A DNA stretch of 64,000 nucleotides from Rehmannia glutinosa. Its lineage: Eukaryota; Streptophyta; Magnoliopsida; Lamiales; Orobanchaceae. Below, piece by piece: positions 1-12,260 of this stretch. A program made the position numbers and the translations under genes. Location: contig JABTTQ020002540.1 of NCBI GenBank assembly GCA_016081115.2, forward strand, positions 1 through 64,000. Reading direction: 5' to 3'. The notes below the pieces were generated by a model. That model did not search any database. It worked only from the letters and a program-made list of their open reading frames with translations, and was not told the DNA's origin. Each line of letters begins with the position of its first letter. Position 1 is the stretch's first letter.

Positions 1-326
1 CATCACCTTCTGTCCAAAACAAACAAAATATCAAAATACGTACACTGCTCTGACAGTTTCCCACTTTACTCCTGCCTCAAACCACCATCTATCATTAATT
101 TGCATTACCCTGAAGTTCAAAGTGCATCATCCATCTAAAAACTCTGGCACTAATTTCAAAAGGCCAATTATTTCTATATCTGACGGTAATCTTTAGAATG
201 CCAATAAGTCTTCTAACCAGTACAGACTTCCAAAAACTTCTTTGTTTCAAGGATACAGAAACTAAGTAACACTTAATATGTCCATAGACATGAATGTTTC
301 TTACTTAACACAGTTTAGGCATCTTA
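1..326. other. non-coding, probably VPS18 intron
   Basis: No open frame of note and no recognisable domain. The stretch lies downstream of VPS18 exon 3 on the minus strand. That exon ends in a normal GT donor at 1531-1532, so this is most simply the continuation of a long intron whose next exon lies outside the window. Confidence 0.4.
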
Positions 327-886
327 GGCCCTGAGTTTGTTTATGTTTCTAACAACCTATTTCAATTTCAACTATTCATAAAAGCTGGAATCATGTTTGT
401 TTATAAATTTTTCAATGGAAATCATCATTTACATTCCATTTTCACATAAAACTACATTTCAAACCTATAATTTCAATTCCCAACCCCTATACACTATCCT
501 ACATCACTCATCAATCACTATTCTCATCTTTTCATCCAATTATACATATAGGGACCCACTATTATCAACTCTATCAACTTAAAATATTATTATTTTTAAA
601 TTATTTATACCTAATAGGACCCACTAGCCTACAATCTCACAAATATAATATTATATATTCAATTAAAATATTCAACCATATCAATTTTCAAATTATTATA
701 TACATAAAATAATATTTTAAAACTACTCAACCAAACATAATCTCATTTCAAACCTACATAAAACTAATTTTCATTCCACTCATCCAAACATATTTCCAGT
801 TTTCACGAAAACTAACAAATTCTCAAAATTCAATTTCCAACACTAGAAACTAAAAATGGTCCATGGAAATATAACCATACAAGGCC
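327..886. mobile_element. Tourist-like (PIF/Harbinger) MITE, copy 1
   Basis: A 560-bp AT-rich element with imperfect terminal inverted repeats (starts GGCCCTGAGTTTGTTTATG, ends CATACAAGGCC) flanked by TTA at 324-326 and 887-889, the target duplication typical of PIF/Harbinger. No transposase is encoded. A clear relative (same termini, same interior order, including the 'gggacccac' blocks) is found at 45628-46206. It sits in the presumed third intron of VPS18, directly against a second MITE. Confidence 0.8.
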
Positions 887-890
887 TTAA

Positions 891-1474
891 GACCATCTCA
901 AGAGGAGATGCAAATAAACGCCAGCGCCATTTACCACTCCCAGCAGTGCGCTATTGTGTGCTATTTTAACATTGCTACAGTACAGCGCCAAATAATAGCT
1001 CTGCACTGCTTAGCAGGCCCGCTATTATTTTTTTTTTTTTTGCTTTTTTTTGGTTATTTGTTTTGGGTTTTATTTAACTTTAAATATATTATTAATATTA
1101 TATTTCAGTTGATCTAATAAAAATAATACTAAAAATTAATTTAATTATATGTGTTAATTTTTAAACAATATAATATGTAATTTATGAATTTTATTTCAAT
1201 TTTGCATTAATTTCATTAAATTTAACATTTTTATTTGTTTAATTTTAAAAAATAAAATATTTAATAAACATTATTCAATAAAATTTATTTATTTAATATT
1301 TTTATCAATTATAATGTAAAAATTAATATTAAATAAATAAAAGAAGGAATCTTATAGAATATTCTTTTTCAAGATACAAAAATTAGTGCAAACTATTTGG
1401 AGATGAAATGTAGATTCTACACTAAAATAGTGCAAATTAACATCAAAGTAGTGCAAACTATTTTGGAGATAGTC
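891..1474. mobile_element. second Tourist-like MITE
   Basis: Element of 584 bp starting GACCATCTCAAGAGG and ending TTTTGGAGATAGTC, imperfect inverted repeats of about 14 bp, flanked by TAA at 888-890 and 1475-1477. Its left duplication overlaps the right TTA of the neighbouring MITE, so both used the same TTAA. It contains a T-run near 1030 and no coding capacity. Confidence 0.7.
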
Positions 1475-1532
1475 TAAATTCCAGTAATAAATAGAAGAAA
1501 TTGACAGAAAAAGAGTAAAAGAAGGTATAAAC

Positions 1533-2815
1533 CTGCAATCCGTGAAAGCTTCAGGAAGTTCGTTGAGTTCGAATAGAAATTTGATGTACTTTTCCTTCTT
1601 ATCCTTCTCATCTACAGCAACTTCATGAAGTTGGCCATTATCTGTACCGAGAATAATTTCTCTTGTGGATGCTGTATAAAGGCATCAAATACACAAGATC
1701 CTGATCAAATCTTAGAGAGAGACCATATGCCAAATTAAAAACGAGTTGTGAGCACCACTACTTTACCTTCCGTAATATGCTGCTTATTCCAAGCAACAGT
1801 ATTCACAATTAGACCTTTCAATTTGCCCAAAATGCAGGCTTAGACCACTTTGCATGTGTATAAAAAGTATCCAGTTCCACCACCAACTACAGTAGCAATA
1901 CAATGACTACCACCAGGATCAACAAAAGCCACTGTGGATTGACTGCTCCCCAGTTCTCCCAGCAGAGAGATCAATATCTACCCAAATTAAACGAATAAAT
2001 AATATTTTAAAAATCTGTTAACAAATTGCAATTCATTTAAGTAAACACTAAAGTTGGGTAAGGAAAGAAAATTCAATATGAAATAGATTCACGATCCATC
2101 TAAAAGAAATTCCTTATGTCCTAAAAGAGTTCAGCTAAACAATTGAAAAACCTCACCCCCAATGTTCTCTCAATTGGGTCAACAAAATTCGCATTCATAT
2201 AAAGAGAAAGCAATAAATGCATTCAATTAAACATGTGTATGGTGCGATGCACAAAATACTACTTTTATGTCTTAATACATCAAAACTTCCACTGAATACA
2301 TTATATGTCCACATATACATCAAGTTTTCAGCCAACTAACCCCAACATAGTCACATTTTTATTCTAATACACGATGCAAATAAAGAAAATGTTTTCGGTT
2401 ACACTATAAAAGTAAAGTGCAACAAACTACCGCATAAGCAATTCAACTGTGATTAAACTGGCATGGCAATCTGCGGCCAGCTATTATATACCAAGCAATA
2501 ATGCCTCCTAATTACTTAAAATACCACGTACACACAGTTGACCCACAATTCATTCGACATTTTCGTATAAGCAATGCATTTGTGATTAAATCCTGACAAA
2601 AATCTGGCCAACATCGTAGTATTCAAAGTTAAACAAATTCGAAAAACCCACCAAATGAATCGCCGACGCCAAAATCGTGGCGAATGACCCAGCCTTTGCT
2701 GGTACCCAACACAATAACGTCATTGCCGGCGGCCATACAAGTAATCACTCCCCGCCCCTTAGCTGCGTGCTCTCCAGCAAGTCCACCGAGAGAAAACCTG
2801 CCGCTTCGGCTCCAT
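1533..2815 (-). pseudogene. VPS18: VPS18 homologue, 5' part (exons 1-3), frame-disturbed
   Basis: Three minus-strand exons match the N-terminus of plant VPS18 (Pep3/Vps18 family), a shared core subunit of the HOPS and CORVET tethering complexes that act in vacuolar and endosomal membrane fusion. Exon 1 (2815-2652) starts MEPKRQVFS and contains the diagnostic VITCMAAGNDVIVLGTSK stretch. Exon 2 (1977-1767) opens DIDLSAGRTGEQSIH and contains VNTVAWNKQHIT. Exon 3 (1671-1533) reads EIILGTDNGQLHEVAVDEK and ends at PEAFTDC. All splice sites obey GT-AG and the phases join. Exon 1 has two frame breaks just after the start and exon 2 has about three. Either this is a pseudogene with intact splice sites, or the assembly carries small indel errors. 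The remaining exons, which hold most of the roughly 1000-residue family protein, would lie left of the window. Confidence 0.8.
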
Positions 2816-3060
2816 TCTTTTTCACTCAAAAAAATATTTTCCAATGGCGAAGAAGAATTGGACCCAATAAAATTTCTTAATCCGGCTCACTAAATTGAAC
2901 TGTGGGGGTAAATAAACAAAATGATAATTTCACAACCTGGCCAGATTCGTCGGCGCAGAGTGCAACTGTGGGAACTTTCATCTTCGACATCCATCTAATT
3001 CCATGCCTCAGATCGTTTTCTTTGTCGAGTAACCGAGTTTGAAATAAACCAACTCGAGAA
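2816..3060 (-). other. upstream region of VPS18 with exon-like segment
   Basis: Directly upstream of the VPS18 start. On the minus strand, about 3020-2935 reads as a short open segment (DLRHGIRWMSKMKVPTVA) ending in CCAG followed by GTTGTG, a possible splice donor. It may be the edge of a neighbouring gene or a chance reading. I do not recognise the protein. Confidence 0.25.
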
Positions 3061-3465
3061 ATTAGCCCTTTTTTTTTTGGTTATATATATGGTTTATAGG
3101 AAAGAAAAATAAAATATTGTAAGAGATTTTTTTAAGGGAAAATTGCAAAATTGGTCACGTATCTATAGGGTGTTGCAAAATTAGTCCTGAACTTTTAAAG
3201 TTGTAATTTTAGTCATATGATGTAATTTTGTTCCTTAGCAAAAAATAACGATTTTAATTATGTAATTTTTAGAATTTGGCAATTTTAGTCTTTTATTTTT
3301 TAGTTGTGGTAATTTTACAGTATTATTTGAAAATGACAAATTTTGGCATATTTTTACGTGTTTTTGTATTTTCATAATTATGAAATAATACACGTAGAAC
3401 TCGTTCGGATTTTTATATGGATTCATAAATCTAAAATTCTTCCATCATTAAGCGATCTATAGTGA
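3061..3465. repeat. AT-rich dispersed repeat-like segment
   Basis: Non-coding, T-rich sequence with repeated phrases of the type 'gcaaaattggtca' / 'gcaaaattagtcc' / 'gcaattttagtc'. Such phrases are common in dispersed plant repeats. I cannot define ends or a class. The segment separates the VPS18 fragment from retrotransposon fragment D. Confidence 0.3.
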
Positions 3466-3469
3466 TAAA

Positions 3470-4539
3470 TAAATTCTACTCATGTAAATAAAATATAGGT
3501 TCCGATAATATTCAATGGCATCAAAAGCTTTCAAGTTATCATTAATATTGTTATGAATAAAACACTACTTCAAAAGATATGAAAATATCCAACAATAAGA
3601 GCTTCCTTCATGTCCAAATTCCATATGGGGTTTTGACGTACCAGTGCATATTAATCATACACCTATTCGAGTGTAACAAGTAGTGTTAATGACATTGAAA
3701 TCTCTGCCCAAAATCGACTTAAAGCAATTAACATGATCCAACTGAGCCTTCCTCGTGGTTTTGTTCCTTATTTCCCGACTACTCCATTCCGATGTGGAGT
3801 TCTTGCGGTGATAACTCGCGGCCAATTTCATTCTCTATGCAATACTAAGTTATAATCCGTTTGACAAACCTCGATTCTCTAATCAGGCATTATCTTGATA
3901 ATGGTTTGTATCTTCTCATTTTGAACTCTCCTCATGGTGTGGAAACTTTTGCAAATTTTTTCTTTTTACACATAAAGATGATCCATGTGTATATTGAATA
4001 ATCATCCACCACCTTAAGGTTTATTTCTTTCCACCGATCTTTAGTTGGTTCAACAGGACCAAATGAATCCATATGCTGATAAATCACGAGATCCTTGTTG
4101 AAGAAGGACTTGTCTTATCTGAATGAAGACTTGATTTGATTTCCTTCTAGCATGTATCCGCTCTCTTCTTGTATAGAGTTTGCCTAATCCTTCCATAAAG
4201 AGGACTTCTTGCAAGCTTATTGATTGCCTTGAAATCTAGATTATGAGCTTTTTGTGCCACAACCAACTTGATTCGGTTGTACTCTTTGCTAATAAGTTGT
4301 ACTTGGTGTAGCAAGTAGCCAATACACTATATACATACTTTTACATCTTGATCAGATAGCACAACTTCATTTGATTCAACATCTTTGAGTTGGCAAACAC
4401 CATGTTGAATCCTACATTCAGACTTTATCACGGGTTGCACGATACTCGTGATTGAAATCGACCCTTCAATGTAGGTTACATTTGTGATTTTCAATCCATT
4501 TTTCTTTATGGGTCCATGCCTCTCATCTCCCGGAGCTTA
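3470..4539 (-). pseudogene. fragment D (left part): SIRE-like pol, integrase region
   Basis: Read on the minus strand, this aligns with the same family's A copy from the pre-integrase segment into and past the integrase core (corresponding to A about 8700-9750). Recognisable remnants are HMDHLYV-type core residues, VQNEKIQTIIKI and, at the far end, YFHIFGCKCFIHNN. Many stops and frameshifts make it a relic. It has no LTR. It continues beyond A at 18705, where the protease part of the same copy resumes. The last five bases, GCTTA (4535-4539), are the left target duplication of A. Confidence 0.8.
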
Positions 4540-6094
4540 CATTGGGAAATTTATTGTTTAGATTTTGATGAATGCCATATAAAAACTTAGACTAGAAAGT
4601 TGGCACCCCATTTTCTTTGTAATTTTCATTGTAATAGATAGGGATGTTCGAGTTGAGTCAAGTTAGCTATGCTAAAATATGCAGAAGTCAATTGGAGACT
4701 AGAATGAAGACTCACATTGTGAGGCGGTGAGTATGGCAAGTAAGAGAAGACAGAACTCGATCGAGAAGTATCGGTGAGATAAAGTGTGTGAAGTGTCAGT
4801 CGACTCGAGATAGCAGATCTCGAGTTGAAGTGACGGAGTCATCCGATGATTGGGAGCCGACTCGAACTCATCCGGGGAAGTTAAGGAACTGTCAAGTCAA
4901 GACAATTTTGAAAAGGATCCAGTTGCCGGAAGTCAAGAAAGTTACTTAAATAAGTAATACTTCCATCTTGCAATATTCTAAAAGTGCTCGATCCCAGGCG
5001 TAAGCGCAAAATGAATAAACCGATGGTTGCTCGTGACCCGTGTGTCCCCAGGCTCGAAAAGTGAAGGTTCATTTAATACGAAATGTCAATTTCAGGATCG
5101 AAACAAGACAAGCCAACGACCACAAGTGTCCTTTGAAAAATTAGTCAATCTCTTCAACGGGCGTGATTTTCAAAGAACACTATAAAAGGCTGAGGAATCA
5201 ATTTGAGAATAGAGTAACCTTGGATACCAAAAAAAAACTACGAACATTCAGCGAACATTGGTAAGTCAGAACCAAGAAAAATATTCTCAAGTTATTCAAG
5301 CAAATCTCAAGCCTAAACTTGAAGAAAATCAATCAACACTTATGTGAAGGAAAACGACTTCAATCAGTTGAAGAGAAATATTTGAAGAATCAAAGGGGTC
5401 TACATTCCCACGAAGGGATTGTAGAAAGGTTCAAGGTCGAACCGGTCTCAAGCTATTGGAGGGCTTTGTGATCAAATCCAAGAAACTTGAGCAAGTAAGT
5501 TGTAGTAGCAAGCGATTTGCCCTGTGAAGAAGTTGAGTGGACGAGGCTTGGTTTTGTGTGACCAAGGCGTCTCGATTGAGTCCCAAAGGATCAAGTCGGT
5601 TGTGTGATCAAGACTTGCATCCGATTTATTAACACTTTGTACTGATTAATACTTAGTGGATTCCTCCGGAGTTGGAGAAGAGAGGAGTTGAAGAATTACC
5701 CGTCTTGAACCTCTATAAAATTTATTGTGTCATTTACATTTTAGATTTCATTTTGCATATTACATTATATATCTCTTGATAATTTGCATTCAATGATAAT
5801 TAACAAATGCTAAAATCAAGTGTTAAAACAAACTTAAACCAAATTCAAGGGTGTTAAGTTTTCCACGAAAATCTCATCACATCCAAGTTAAGGTTTAGAC
5901 TAAACAATTGAGTTATTCTATCAACGGCTCAATCAGTACATTGAGTGGCTAACTACGCTAGTTAATGACTTAGTTTTGTCCACCAAGGACTTAGCGTGTA
6001 TTTAACTACGAAATATTTTAAAAATGACTAAAATTAAAAAGTTGGTAAGGTTTATTCAACCCCTTCTAAACCTTACTCACACCCTTCAGGACCA
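4540..6094 (+). repeat. 5' LTR of element A
   Basis: Direct repeat of 17104-18704. It starts CATTGGGAAATTTATTG, where the 3' copy has TGTTGGG, so the terminal TG appears mutated to CA. The end is also eroded ('cttcaggaccaag' where B has 'ccttgggacctacaag'), so the right boundary is uncertain by a few bases. It contains a TATA box at 5181. Confidence 0.8.
5181..5188 (+). promoter_or_regulatory. LTR TATA box (A, 5' LTR)
   Basis: TATAAAAG inside the conserved context 'cactataaaaggctgagg', found at the same relative place in the 3' LTR (17784) and in both LTRs of B (47719, 60168). It is the likely core promoter for the genomic transcript. Confidence 0.65.
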
Positions 6095-6096
6095 AG

Positions 6097-6108
6097 TGGT
6101 ATCGGAGC
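6097..6108 (+). promoter_or_regulatory. primer-binding site (initiator tRNA-Met)
   Basis: TGGTATCGGAGC directly behind the LTR; 11 of 12 bases complement the 3' end of plant initiator tRNA-Met (usual form TGGTATCAGAGC). The same A-to-G change is present in B. Confidence 0.8.
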
Positions 6109-6226
6109 GGTTGGTTCATTGAGCAGTAAAATGCTGAGTTCTTGAACTAGATCTCAATCTTTCAAAGAAGTTGTTAACACTTGTTCTTTAACAAAAGCCA
6201 TTTTTTTAAATAGCAAAGTTATTATC

Positions 6227-8590
6227 ATGGAAGCAAATTTGTATATTCACCATTGAAGAATTTGATGACCGGAAAATACGATATGCAGGCTCATCTATCA
6301 GCTTTACATGATGAGATGTGGATAGTGATAGAGGATGGGCCACTGCGCAAATAATGAAGGTGAACACAGTAAAGGAGAGTTGTCGATTTGAAGAAGAGGA
6401 GGTTGCTCCTCTGACCAGATTATAGTTGATAAACCAAGAGCTGAGTGGACAAATGATGAGAAAAAGATACAATCTTGACAATGTGGCTAAGGATATACTT
6501 TACAAGACTTTGGACAAAGCCATGTTCAACAAAAGTCAAATCTTGCAAAACAACAAAGAAATGGGATAAATTAACGCTTAATTTGTGAAGGATCTGAGCA
6601 AATCAAGGAAAACAAATTATCTGTTGTTGTTCAAAAATTTGAAAATTTTAAAATGCTTGCAGGTGAAACAATGGATCGGTTGGATCTTAGATTTACTAAA
6701 ATCACAAACGAGCTCTCGGACCTGGGAAAGAATACACACGAAGGAGATGTGTATGAAGATGATGAGCCTCGGTGAGTGGGAAATAAAGACCATGGCTCTA
6801 AGACACTCGATGGATCTATCAAAAACATCCAATCATGAGCTATTCTCGGGACCTCAAAGCATATGAGTTTGAGCTAAGAAGAAAAGATCAAGAGAAAATA
6901 GTTGTGCCCAAAGCAACTTTCGACTCATAGTGAAGGAATGGAAGAGAGCTGAAACCAAAGAAGTCATTGACCAGGCGGAAATTGCCTTGATGGTTAAAAG
7001 ATTCAACAAGTTCTTCAACAAGAACTACAAAAGAAACAAAGGTGAATCCTCCGAGAAGACATTGACTCCCTCCAAGTCAAGGAAGATAGGTCACCAAAGA
7101 GAGTGAGCATCAAAAGGTCAAATATCAAAGAGCCGATAAACCCAAGAAATGAAGAGCCGATCAAAAAGTTGAAAACCTATGTTGGAATTGCGGAGAGCCA
7201 GGACATTTCGCAATTGATTATCCATATCCCGTAGTCAATAAATACAGGAATGAAGAAAAAAGGAAAGTCTTGAGAAAGAAGACAAGAAAAAGAAAAGAGC
7301 AATGTTGGTTGTTGAAGCGGACAACGGCTAAGTCTAAGTCAAGAGAAAGCGAGAAGTAGTAGTGAAGTTGACTACTCACGTGACTCACGACTACTCACGT
7401 GAAGAAGAAGAAGCTTTAACTGTCTAATGGCTAAAGAACAAGATCAACCTGACCGAGAAGATGAGGTATATTCTTAACTCATCTCACTCGCAGTTCTAGT
7501 GATAGTGATTGTGACACACACACTTCATCACCCATTTGATCTTTATGATTCATTAGGAAAAATGATGAAAGATTTTGAGCACATTAAATCCTCACACACA
7601 CTATTAAATGAGGAAAACAGTCGGCTTAAAAGCCAAACCTCACGGTGACTAATGAGTGAGTACTCTAAGTCACATAGTTGATGAGAACAAAAGAGTTAAA
7701 GGTGAAAATGCAAAACTAACAGTGAGAGATAGGCTCTTGCTATAGAGAAGAGGGAAAATGACCTCAAAAGTGTGATTGCTTCATTCACTAAGGCATCTAA
7801 ATCATTGGATGACCTTATCATGAGCCAAAAAGGATGTGAGACAAGACATGCATAGGATTCAATTCCTTTGTTCATAGTCAAACTCCCGAGTGATCTTGGA
7901 AAAAGGATCTTCAAGTAATGAAACATCTCAAAATACCAAGACACCAAATGTCACACACACATTCATTCCAAAGCACAACCCACATAAACGGCACTAGGAT
8001 ATAAAGGAAAAGGAAAGCAATGGAGTTGAGTATCGAGAGGACAGTGAGAAGAAATCCCAGAGTTCCTCAGCAAACTCCAAATAGGAAGTACTCGTAAAGA
8101 AGAAACATGACTACCAAAACCCCAGGAAATTCTATCAAAGGAACAAATATGATGGGAATGGTAGAAACTACCCAAGTCAGTGATTGGAATAATGTGAAAT
8201 ATCGGCCCAAGACCTATGGAATACAAGCCTAAATGGCAAAGACCTAGAACTCAAGAAAGGTCATTCCAAAGGCCAAAGAGCTATTATCGGCACACATACG
8301 CACTTTCCAAGCACCACACTCGGAAATATCACAATAAGAAGAAGGCAATTGCTAAAACACACACACAAACATACAAAAAGAGACGAGTTGTATGAACCTA
8401 AAGCCCCAAACAATTTGCCAAAGTGAATTATGATTATGGCACGGATAGATGGCAACCTCTTAGAGTCAAATCATTTGGCTATAAGTTGGTTGGATCATCT
8501 TACAACACTAACCCCTTAGGACCCAGGCAACTATGGGTACCTAAAACTAATTTCCTTGGTTGCGGGTTCAAAGAACAAAGTGCCAAGGAA
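6227..8590 (+). pseudogene. gag region of element A
   Basis: Begins ATGGAAGCAAAT behind the leader. Pieces in changing frames show the copia-type (UBN2-like) gag: FDDWK-type start, an NVAKDILYKTLDKAMFN stretch, IHTKEMCMKM, a SMDLSKTSNHELFS segment and an MVKRFNKFFNKNY helix. A CCHC knuckle follows at 7180-7221 (CWNCGEPGHFAIDY), with the last zinc ligand replaced by Tyr. From about 7430 to 8590 the sequence continues as a polar, Lys/Ser-rich linker leading into protease. Gag packages the genomic RNA into cytoplasmic virus-like particles. At least six frame breaks; not translatable as one protein. Copy B (48748 on) is a close parallel. Confidence 0.75.
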
Positions 8591-11500
8591 CCTTACATGG
8601 ATAGTGGTTGTTCCGGACACATGACAGAAACAAGAAAAATCTATCAAGATTCAAGGAAATAAGAGGTGCAAAAGTCATATTTGGAGGAAATGAAGCTCGA
8701 GGGGAGATAAGGGGCCTTTGGATCTATCAAGAAAAATGGATTAGAAATCACGGATGTTGCATATGTTGAAGGCCTCAACTTCAACTTACTAAGCATAAGT
8801 CAACTGCGTGACAAGGGCTATAATGTTGGATTCAATATGGGAGTATGCCAAATCAAAACAGGTGAATCAAATGAAGTAGTGTTACAAAAGGATCGGATAA
8901 AAGAACATGTATGTGGTAGATTGGGTTGCCACACCAAGCACTTGTTTATTAGCAAAAAGAGCGGCCCGAATCAAGTTGTCGTGGGCACAAGAAGTCGAGT
9001 CACCCAAATTTCAAGACAATTAACAAGCTTGCAAGGAGTGGTCTTGTAGAAGGACTCCGGACTCAAGATACAAGAAGGATAGTGTTTGTGATGCATGCCA
9101 GATGGGAAAGCAGATTAAATCATCATTTAAAGAGAAGTCAAGTCCATCTTCAACAAGAATATTGCATCTACTGCATATGGATCTATTTGGACCTGTTGAA
9201 CCAGCCAGTATAAGTGGGAAGAAATACACACTAGTAGTGGTGGATGATTATTCAAGATATACATGGACAATCTTCATGTGTAAAAAGAAGGAAACTTTGC
9301 GAAGTTACCACGGTGATGAAAAGAGTTCAAAATGAGAAGAGTCAAACCATTATAAAGATAAGATCGATAGAGAAACCGAGTTTGTCAATGGAATAATAAC
9401 TCAAGATTGTGTTGAAAATGGTATTACTCACGAATTATCTGCAGCAAGGACTCCAATGAGAATGGAGTTGCGAAAGAATGAGCATAACTCTCAAGGAAGT
9501 CGCAAGGACCATGTTAGGTCAAGTAAGTGGTTGCCTAAAAGATTTTGGTCAAGCAATAAACACAAAGATGCTATACTCAAAATAGATGCATGATAAATAG
9601 ACGGTGACAAAGACTCCTATGAGATTTGGGATGTTTAGGAGAAAGCCAAATGTTGCATATTTTAAAATCTTTGGTTGTAAATGCTTCATCCACAACAATG
9701 GCAATAATAATAAAGGCTTTTGATGCTAAAGTCGATGAAGGTATCTTCCAGGATACTCGATTTGAAAGCAAAGCCTATAGAGTCTTGAACAAAAGGACTA
9801 TGGTCACGAAGAGTCTATCCATGTGGTTTTTGATGAACCAATGTAAATGGAGAAGACATTGAAGAGGGTTAGCCGATAAGCTAAATCGACCAACCATCTG
9901 AAGAGTCTTTATGTTGAAGTCGAAGCTGGAGTAATTAATCAAAGTGAAGATGAAATAGATGAATCTCAAAGACAATTTGGAAAATCAGCTAAGTGATGAT
10001 GAAAGAGTCGCTTTCAAGATAACACAGCTGCAAGACGATTGAACTCGGTGACTTACTCAACCAAATGTGAGATGGTGAGAGACCATCCACCGTGAGCTAG
10101 TCATTGGAATATAAGAGATGGTGTAAGAACCAGGATCCGAGCTCAACAAAAGCCATGTTTACTTGTTTTATTTCCCAATAGAGCCAAAAGATGTGTCCCA
10201 AGCATTGGATGACACACATTGGATTCAAGCCATGGAAGAAGAGTGAATCAATTTGAAAAAACAAAGTATGGGAATTGGTTCAAAGACCAACTCATCAAAA
10301 TGTTATTGGCACAAAATGGATTTTCGGGAACAAAATGAATGAAGAAGGTTCTGTGGTAAGAAACAAAGCAAGATTAGTAGCCAAAGGGTATTGCCAAGAT
10401 GAAGGAATAGATTTTGATGAAACATTTGCTCATGTTGCAAGATTAGAAACAATAAGGATGTTTCTTGCCTATCTTTGCACACAAGAACTTCATCAGTATA
10501 TCGGATGGATGTGAAGAGTGCATTTTTAAATGGGTTGTTAGAAGAAGAAGTCTATGTTGAACAACCTCCAGGATTTGAGCGGAAGACTCTTGGTGATAAG
10601 GTGTACAAGCTCAAGAAAGCTCTATATGGATTGAAACAGGCACCTAGAGAGCATGGTATGATACATTATCTCAATTTTGACGAGATAATGGATTCACCAA
10701 AGGCAAAGTGGACAGAACACTCTTCAGAATTCAAGATGGAGAGAGCATACTGCTTGTTCAAATATATGTAGATGACATTATATTTGGATCTACAAACAAA
10801 GAGTTGTGTGATAAGTTCTCAAACCTCATGCAAGGCAAATTTGAGATGAGCATAATGGGAGAGCTGACATTCTTTCTAGGACTTCAAGTTAAACAGCTGA
10901 AGGATGGAACCTTCATAAGTCAAACAAAATACACCAGAGATTTAATGAAGAAATTTGGTATGGAAGAGAAGTCTTCGTAAAAATACCAATGAATACATCA
11001 GTCAAGATGGATATGGATGCAGATGGCAAACCTGTAGATCAAACAAGATACAGAGCACTCATTGGATCACTGCTCTATCTCGGCAAGTAGAGGGGACATC
11101 ACCTTTGCGGTAGGTGTATGTGCAAGATTTCAATGCTCCAAAAGAAAGCCATATGATCGGCTAAAGAATCCTAAGATATTTGAAGGGATGCGGGAAGTCG
11201 GCTTATGGTATCCAAAGGAAGGAGGATTCAAGCTTATTGGTTACTCGGACTACGATTATCTTTGGATGTAGAGTGGACAGGAAAAGTACTTGGTACATGT
11301 CAAATGCTTGGAAATAAGTTAATTTCTGGTTTAGCAAGAAGCAAAATTCAATAGCCACATCCACAGTGAAGGCTTGGGAATACATAGTTCGCGGCAAATT
11401 TGTTGTGCCCAAGTCTTATGGATGAGACAAAGACGCAGCTGAGAGACTATGAAATTGAAGAAAAGGAAATTCAATTATGTGTGATAACACAAGTGCAATT

Positions 11501-11735
11501 GCAATCACTCAAAATCATGTGTTGCACTCAAGAACAAAGCACATTGATGTCGGGTATCATTTTATAAGAGATCATGTTGAAAAGCAGGACATCACCTGGA
11601 ATATATCTCCATTTTGATAAACAATTGGGTGACATATTTACAAAGCCGTTATGTGAATCAAGATTTGAAGAACTCAAGCATGAGCTAGGGTTAATTGCTG
11701 AGTTAACAATCGGAAGACTCAAGGAGAAGAAATGA
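8591..11735 (+). pseudogene. pol region of element A (PR-INT-RT-RH)
   Basis: Protease: YMDSGCSGHMT with the catalytic Asp at 8600. The pre-integrase segment spans about 8700-9100. Integrase core from about 9160: LLHMDLFGPVEPAS, KKYTLVVVDDYSRYTW. RT from about 10275: GTKWIFGNKMNEEGS, ARLVAKGYCQDEGIDFDETF, MDVKSAFLNGLLEEEVYVEQ, LKKALYGLKQAPRE, and the catalytic YVDD at 10765-10776. RNase H about 11030-11690 ends HVEKQDITW. The last readable frame stops with TGA at 11733. The gene is interrupted by roughly ten frameshifts, several at CAG/CTG motifs (for example at 11080-11090 and 11360-11390). Integrase before RT establishes the Ty1-copia order. Confidence 0.85.
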
Positions 11736-12260
11736 AACGAGAAAAGATGAAAATGGAGCTAAGTTTGTAACTCAACCTAAGTAAATCACCAGATCGGAAA
11801 GTCGGATGCATCGAGTTAGGTGACAAATTGAGTACCCATGTGAAAAGAGAAAAAGAGTTGAATCAACTAGGAGTAAGTTGAATTATTTATGAGCTAAGTG
11901 ACAAAAACGCAAAGTCGTTTTTAATGAGCGGGAATGTTTTAAGGATGACGTCGGCGTAATAATGAGAGTACGGTTAAAAGTTCGCACGACCAAGCCTATG
12001 ATTGGATATAAATGTTGTCGCATTAAATGTGAGAAATTAAATGCTATTCGGCATGCAAAATCGAGCCGTTGATCTTGATCAAATTTCAAAACCGTCCACA
12101 CGTCCTTTCAAAACCCATACATATACCATTTCATCCCATTCTCTCTCACCTTACACAAACTATTCATCTCTCTCTAAAGCAAAGAAAGAAATTTTTCTCT
12201 CAAAACCCTACTGATTCTCAAAGCATATTTTCAAAGTTTCATTCGGTAAATCTTCAAGAA
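11736..12260 (+). promoter_or_regulatory. pol-ORF2 spacer with conserved internal promoter-like module (A)
   Basis: Non-coding spacer of about 525 bp. Near its end 'cctttcaaaacccat' is followed by TATA-like CATACATATACC (12116-12127) and then a CT-rich leader ('ctctctcacc', 'catctctctctaaagc') up to the ATG at 12261. The TATA-to-ATG distance is about 140 bp. The same block, TATA spacing and leader occur in B (54636) and in C (46849). Upstream, the line 'gcgggaatgttttaaggatgacgtc' is also conserved. Confidence 0.55.

Noticed and set aside
908..1117. Plus-strand 69-codon frame with a hydrophobic Phe/Leu run
   Set aside because: It reads through the T-run of a MITE. The hydrophobic stretch is poly-T coding, not a membrane protein.
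3620..4534. Minus-strand matches to integrase interpreted as a separate complete element
   Set aside because: The matching protease-side sequence resumes at 18705, on the other side of A. It is one fragment split by an insertion, with no LTRs.
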